This document shows, one piece after another, positions 62,188 through 64,000 of a stretch of DNA of 64,000 bases. Every line of letters begins with the position of its first letter. Within the stretch, counting starts at the first letter, position 1. The stretch comes from Prosthecobacter debontii (GTDB lineage Bacteria; Verrucomicrobiota; Verrucomicrobiia; Verrucomicrobiales; Akkermansiaceae). Under the pieces are notes generated by a model that was not told where the DNA came from, did not search any database, and worked only from the letters and a program-made list of their open reading frames with translations. Made by a program: the position numbers and the translations under genes. Location of the stretch: contig CAMCBV010000013.1 in assembly GCA_945873125.1 (NCBI GenBank), positions 1-64,000 on the forward strand, read 5' to 3'.

Positions 62188-64000
62188 TCAATTTTTCGGG
62201 AAAGGAGCGGCCAGGAATCGCTCATGTTGGGAACGGATAGCGTCCTCGAACGGGGCGAAGCCCAAGGATTGCAGAGACCATTTGAGAGCGGTTTTGCGGT
62301 CGCCTTGAGCAAATTTCAGCTCTGCCATGGTATCCAGATACGCCGCCTGCTCGGGCGACATCTCGATGGCTTCCGCGAGATATTTTTCCGCTTCCGAAAG
62401 TTTGATTCCGGCGCGCGAAGCAAGCCAAGCGGCAGTGTTGCGGGAATTATGGGATTTCGGATATTTCTGAATCACTTCGACCATCAACTTCCAAGAGTCC
62501 GCAAACCACGCTTCCAATTCCCTGTTCAACCCAGCCTCTCTGAGAGCTGGAAAAAAATCATCCGCCAGCACCCCGTCAGTTCTGAAATCCTCATGGATGG
62601 ATTTCAGAGTTTGCAGCGCCCTTTCTTTGTTTTCCTGCAACATGGACATCGCCCTGGAGAGATCCGCATACATTCTCGACTTTGCAAATTCAGTCAGAGA
62701 ATTTTCACGATATGATTCACAAGCTTGGATGTGTACGACCACCTCATGGCAAGAAGCCGCCAAGATCCAGTTCCTGTCTTGCACGTGTTTTTCTGCGCAT
62801 TTTTCTAGTGCGGTCAGAAAATCACCATCCGCAGGATCGGCCTCAAGCGCGGCTCGCTGAAGCCAGATGTCGGCTCGCTTTTTGTCACCTCCGTAGGCAT
62901 AGTATGCGGCGATGCGCATTGAACTGGCAGCCGATCCAAGACACAACTTTTCAGCCATCTCATCATGCTTCCGCGCTTCCTCCATCATCCCGGCACGGCG
63001 CAAAGTCGCCGCCAAATGAGCATGGACTTCGGGAGATGCGTGTTTTCTTTCCCCCGTCTGCTCCAGTAATATTTGAGCGGCTTCCTTCCAGCGCCCTGCG
63101 GCAGTGAGGTAAATGTCGATCGAGCCCCATTTGGCTGATTCCTTTTGTTCCTTCTCAAGCATATCCCATGCTTTGAGCGTGTTCCGCACATCTTGTTGCT
63201 GAATGCAAAGTGTCATGATCCGCCTCGTGTATTGCGACTTCAAATCTTTGTTGTTCTCGTCCTGAACGATCTTCCAGATCCGGTTCATCCATGTTTCACG
63301 TGACTTTCCGGGACTGCCATTCATTTTGAAAATCGACAACATGACCTCTAAAGCCTCTCTATCTTTCATCTTCGGATCGATTTCACGTATCCAACCCAAC
63401 CATTCCATCACGATATCCTCCTCACCCAGAGCGGATGTGAAAACCTCACCCCAGCGTTCCTGATCTTCACCTGCCCACTTCGCGAGGTGTTGAATGGTGA
63501 AATGCGGCGCTCCGATTTCACCCAAAAAGAGTCTCGATATCACTTCCCAATAAACCTCCTGATCGCTTTTTTGAAGTTCTGTCAGCGGCTCTCCAAACGC
63601 ATTCTCGAGTTCCCTATCCAAACCTCTTTTTTCCATAAACGCGGCCATCAGGGCCAAATTAAGAACGACCGTATCCGAGTATTCTCCCTTTTTGATTTGA
63701 ACAAATTGCTCCTGCACCCATTTTTCATAATCCGGCTCGGCCGGATCCAGTCCAAGAACTTCCAATGCCTTGCCAATCTCTTCTCGGGACAGGTAATAAA
63801 GATAGGCCATGGATGGATTTTCCTTATTACGGGACTTTTCTACCAATGAGAACTGGCCCAAGGATGCTAGGGAGCTCATCGCAAGATTTCTCTGTAATCG
63901 ACTATTCGCAGTCAGGGATTTTACCAGCGGATCAAAATCACTTTTATTCACTTCCTCGCCACGCCAGCGCTTCAAAGCAATATCAATGTATGCCTGTTGG
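62188..64000 (-). CDS. TPR-like helical-repeat protein (N-terminus outside window)
   Basis: The frame is open to the right edge (QQAYIDIALKRWRGEEVNKS precedes the first ATG-like start), so the gene most likely begins beyond 64000; at least 604 aa are visible. It is alpha-helical throughout, with Sel1/TPR-type repeats in the second half (VHAHLAATLRRAGMMEEARK, RIAAYYAYGGDKKRADIWLQ, AAYLDTMAELKFAQGDRKTA). No catalytic motif or membrane segment is visible here. Probably a protein-protein interaction or assembly factor. Confidence 0.75.
   Translation of the reverse strand, partial: QQAYIDIALKRWRGEEVNKSDFDPLVKSLTANSRLQRNLAMSSLASLGQFSLVEKSRNKENPSMAYLYYLSREEIGKALEVLGLDPAEPDYEKWVQEQFVQIKKGEYSDTVVLNLALMAAFMEKRGLDRELENAFGEPLTELQKSDQEVYWEVISRLFLGEIGAPHFTIQHLAKWAGEDQERWGEVFTSALGEEDIVMEWLGWIREIDPKMKDREALEVMLSIFKMNGSPGKSRETWMNRIWKIVQDENNKDLKSQYTRRIMTLCIQQQDVRNTLKAWDMLEKEQKESAKWGSIDIYLTAAGRWKEAAQILLEQTGERKHASPEVHAHLAATLRRAGMMEEARKHDEMAEKLCLGSAASSMRIAAYYAYGGDKKRADIWLQRAALEADPADGDFLTALEKCAEKHVQDRNWILAASCHEVVVHIQACESYRENSLTEFAKSRMYADLSRAMSMLQENKERALQTLKSIHEDFRTDGVLADDFFPALREAGLNRELEAWFADSWKLMVEVIQKYPKSHNSRNTAAWLASRAGIKLSEAEKYLAEAIEMSPEQAAYLDTMAELKFAQGDRKTALKWSLQSLGFAPFEDAIRSQHERFLAAPFPKN

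Noticed and set aside
61552-62715. Plus-strand frame of 387 codons
   Set aside because: Antisense to the YmdB-type phosphodiesterase and the TPR-like gene; composition is not protein-like.
1-64000. CRISPR array, rRNA, tRNA or prophage
   Set aside because: No regularly spaced repeats, no rRNA or tRNA signatures and no phage structural genes were seen.

Overview
The window looks like a chromosome segment from the Verrucomicrobiota, probably the order Verrucomicrobiales. Two families typical of that phylum and of Planctomycetes support this: paired PSD1 (planctomycete cytochrome / DUF1549 / DUF1553) and DUF1501 genes, and a large prepilin-like protein resembling Verru_Chthon cassette protein A. 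Shine-Dalgarno sequences are weak or absent at most starts. No rRNA, tRNA or CRISPR array was seen.

Bases 1-46091 form an accessory island of 23 genes, all on the minus strand. In transcription order (right to left) it holds: the Verru_Chthon-type protein and a small secreted protein; a one-domain asparaginase homologue; a BspA-type leucine-rich-repeat protein; a zinc-peptidase homologue; a truncated cytochrome/DUF1587 protein; an FAD oxidoreductase; several sialate O-acetylesterase-type (SASA) and SGNH esterases; two GH32-like proteins, one fused to a GH43-like module; two PSD1-DUF1501 pairs; a GH127 beta-L-arabinofuranosidase; two DUF6288-type PDZ/HEAT proteins; and the start of a pectin-lyase-fold (GH110-like) protein. 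Nearly all carry signal peptides. The set fits extracellular or periplasmic breakdown of an O-acetylated, arabinofuranose- and possibly fructose-containing polysaccharide. There is no SusC/D pair, TonB receptor, sulfatase or sugar transporter in the window. A divergent GntR/LacI-type regulator at 46212 is the only local candidate controller.

The most unusual property of the island is its mosaic structure. Short cassettes made of a 5' leader plus signal peptide recur in front of unrelated mature proteins, with sharp ends. One cassette has been fused in frame to an FAD oxidoreductase, next to a truncated cytochrome gene. A second pair is about 98% identical over 218 bp at the start of two otherwise more diverged GH32 genes. 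A third is shared by an esterase and a PSD1 gene. Galactose-binding-like domains are also shuffled: one is the tail of a DUF6288 protein and is also inserted inside an SGNH esterase. One GH32-like gene is fused to a second enzyme at exactly the codon where its paralogue stops.

Bases 47274-49870 form a small mobile or defence-like zone: a nucleotidyltransferase-fold protein with an overlapping small partner (toxin-antitoxin-like), a perfect 23-bp inverted repeat, two related MITE-like repeats (one intact, with 33-bp terminal inverted repeats at a TA target) and a NUDIX hydrolase.

Bases 49871-64000 are core genome: pyruvate phosphate dikinase, a membrane protein, LemA with an M48/HtpX-type protease, a repeat-containing secreted protein, rplM-rpsI, ychF, an FHA protein, a bactofilin, a YmdB-type phosphodiesterase and a TPR-like protein cut by the window edge. 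The island appears richer in G+C than this core by eye; I did not compute it over the whole window.
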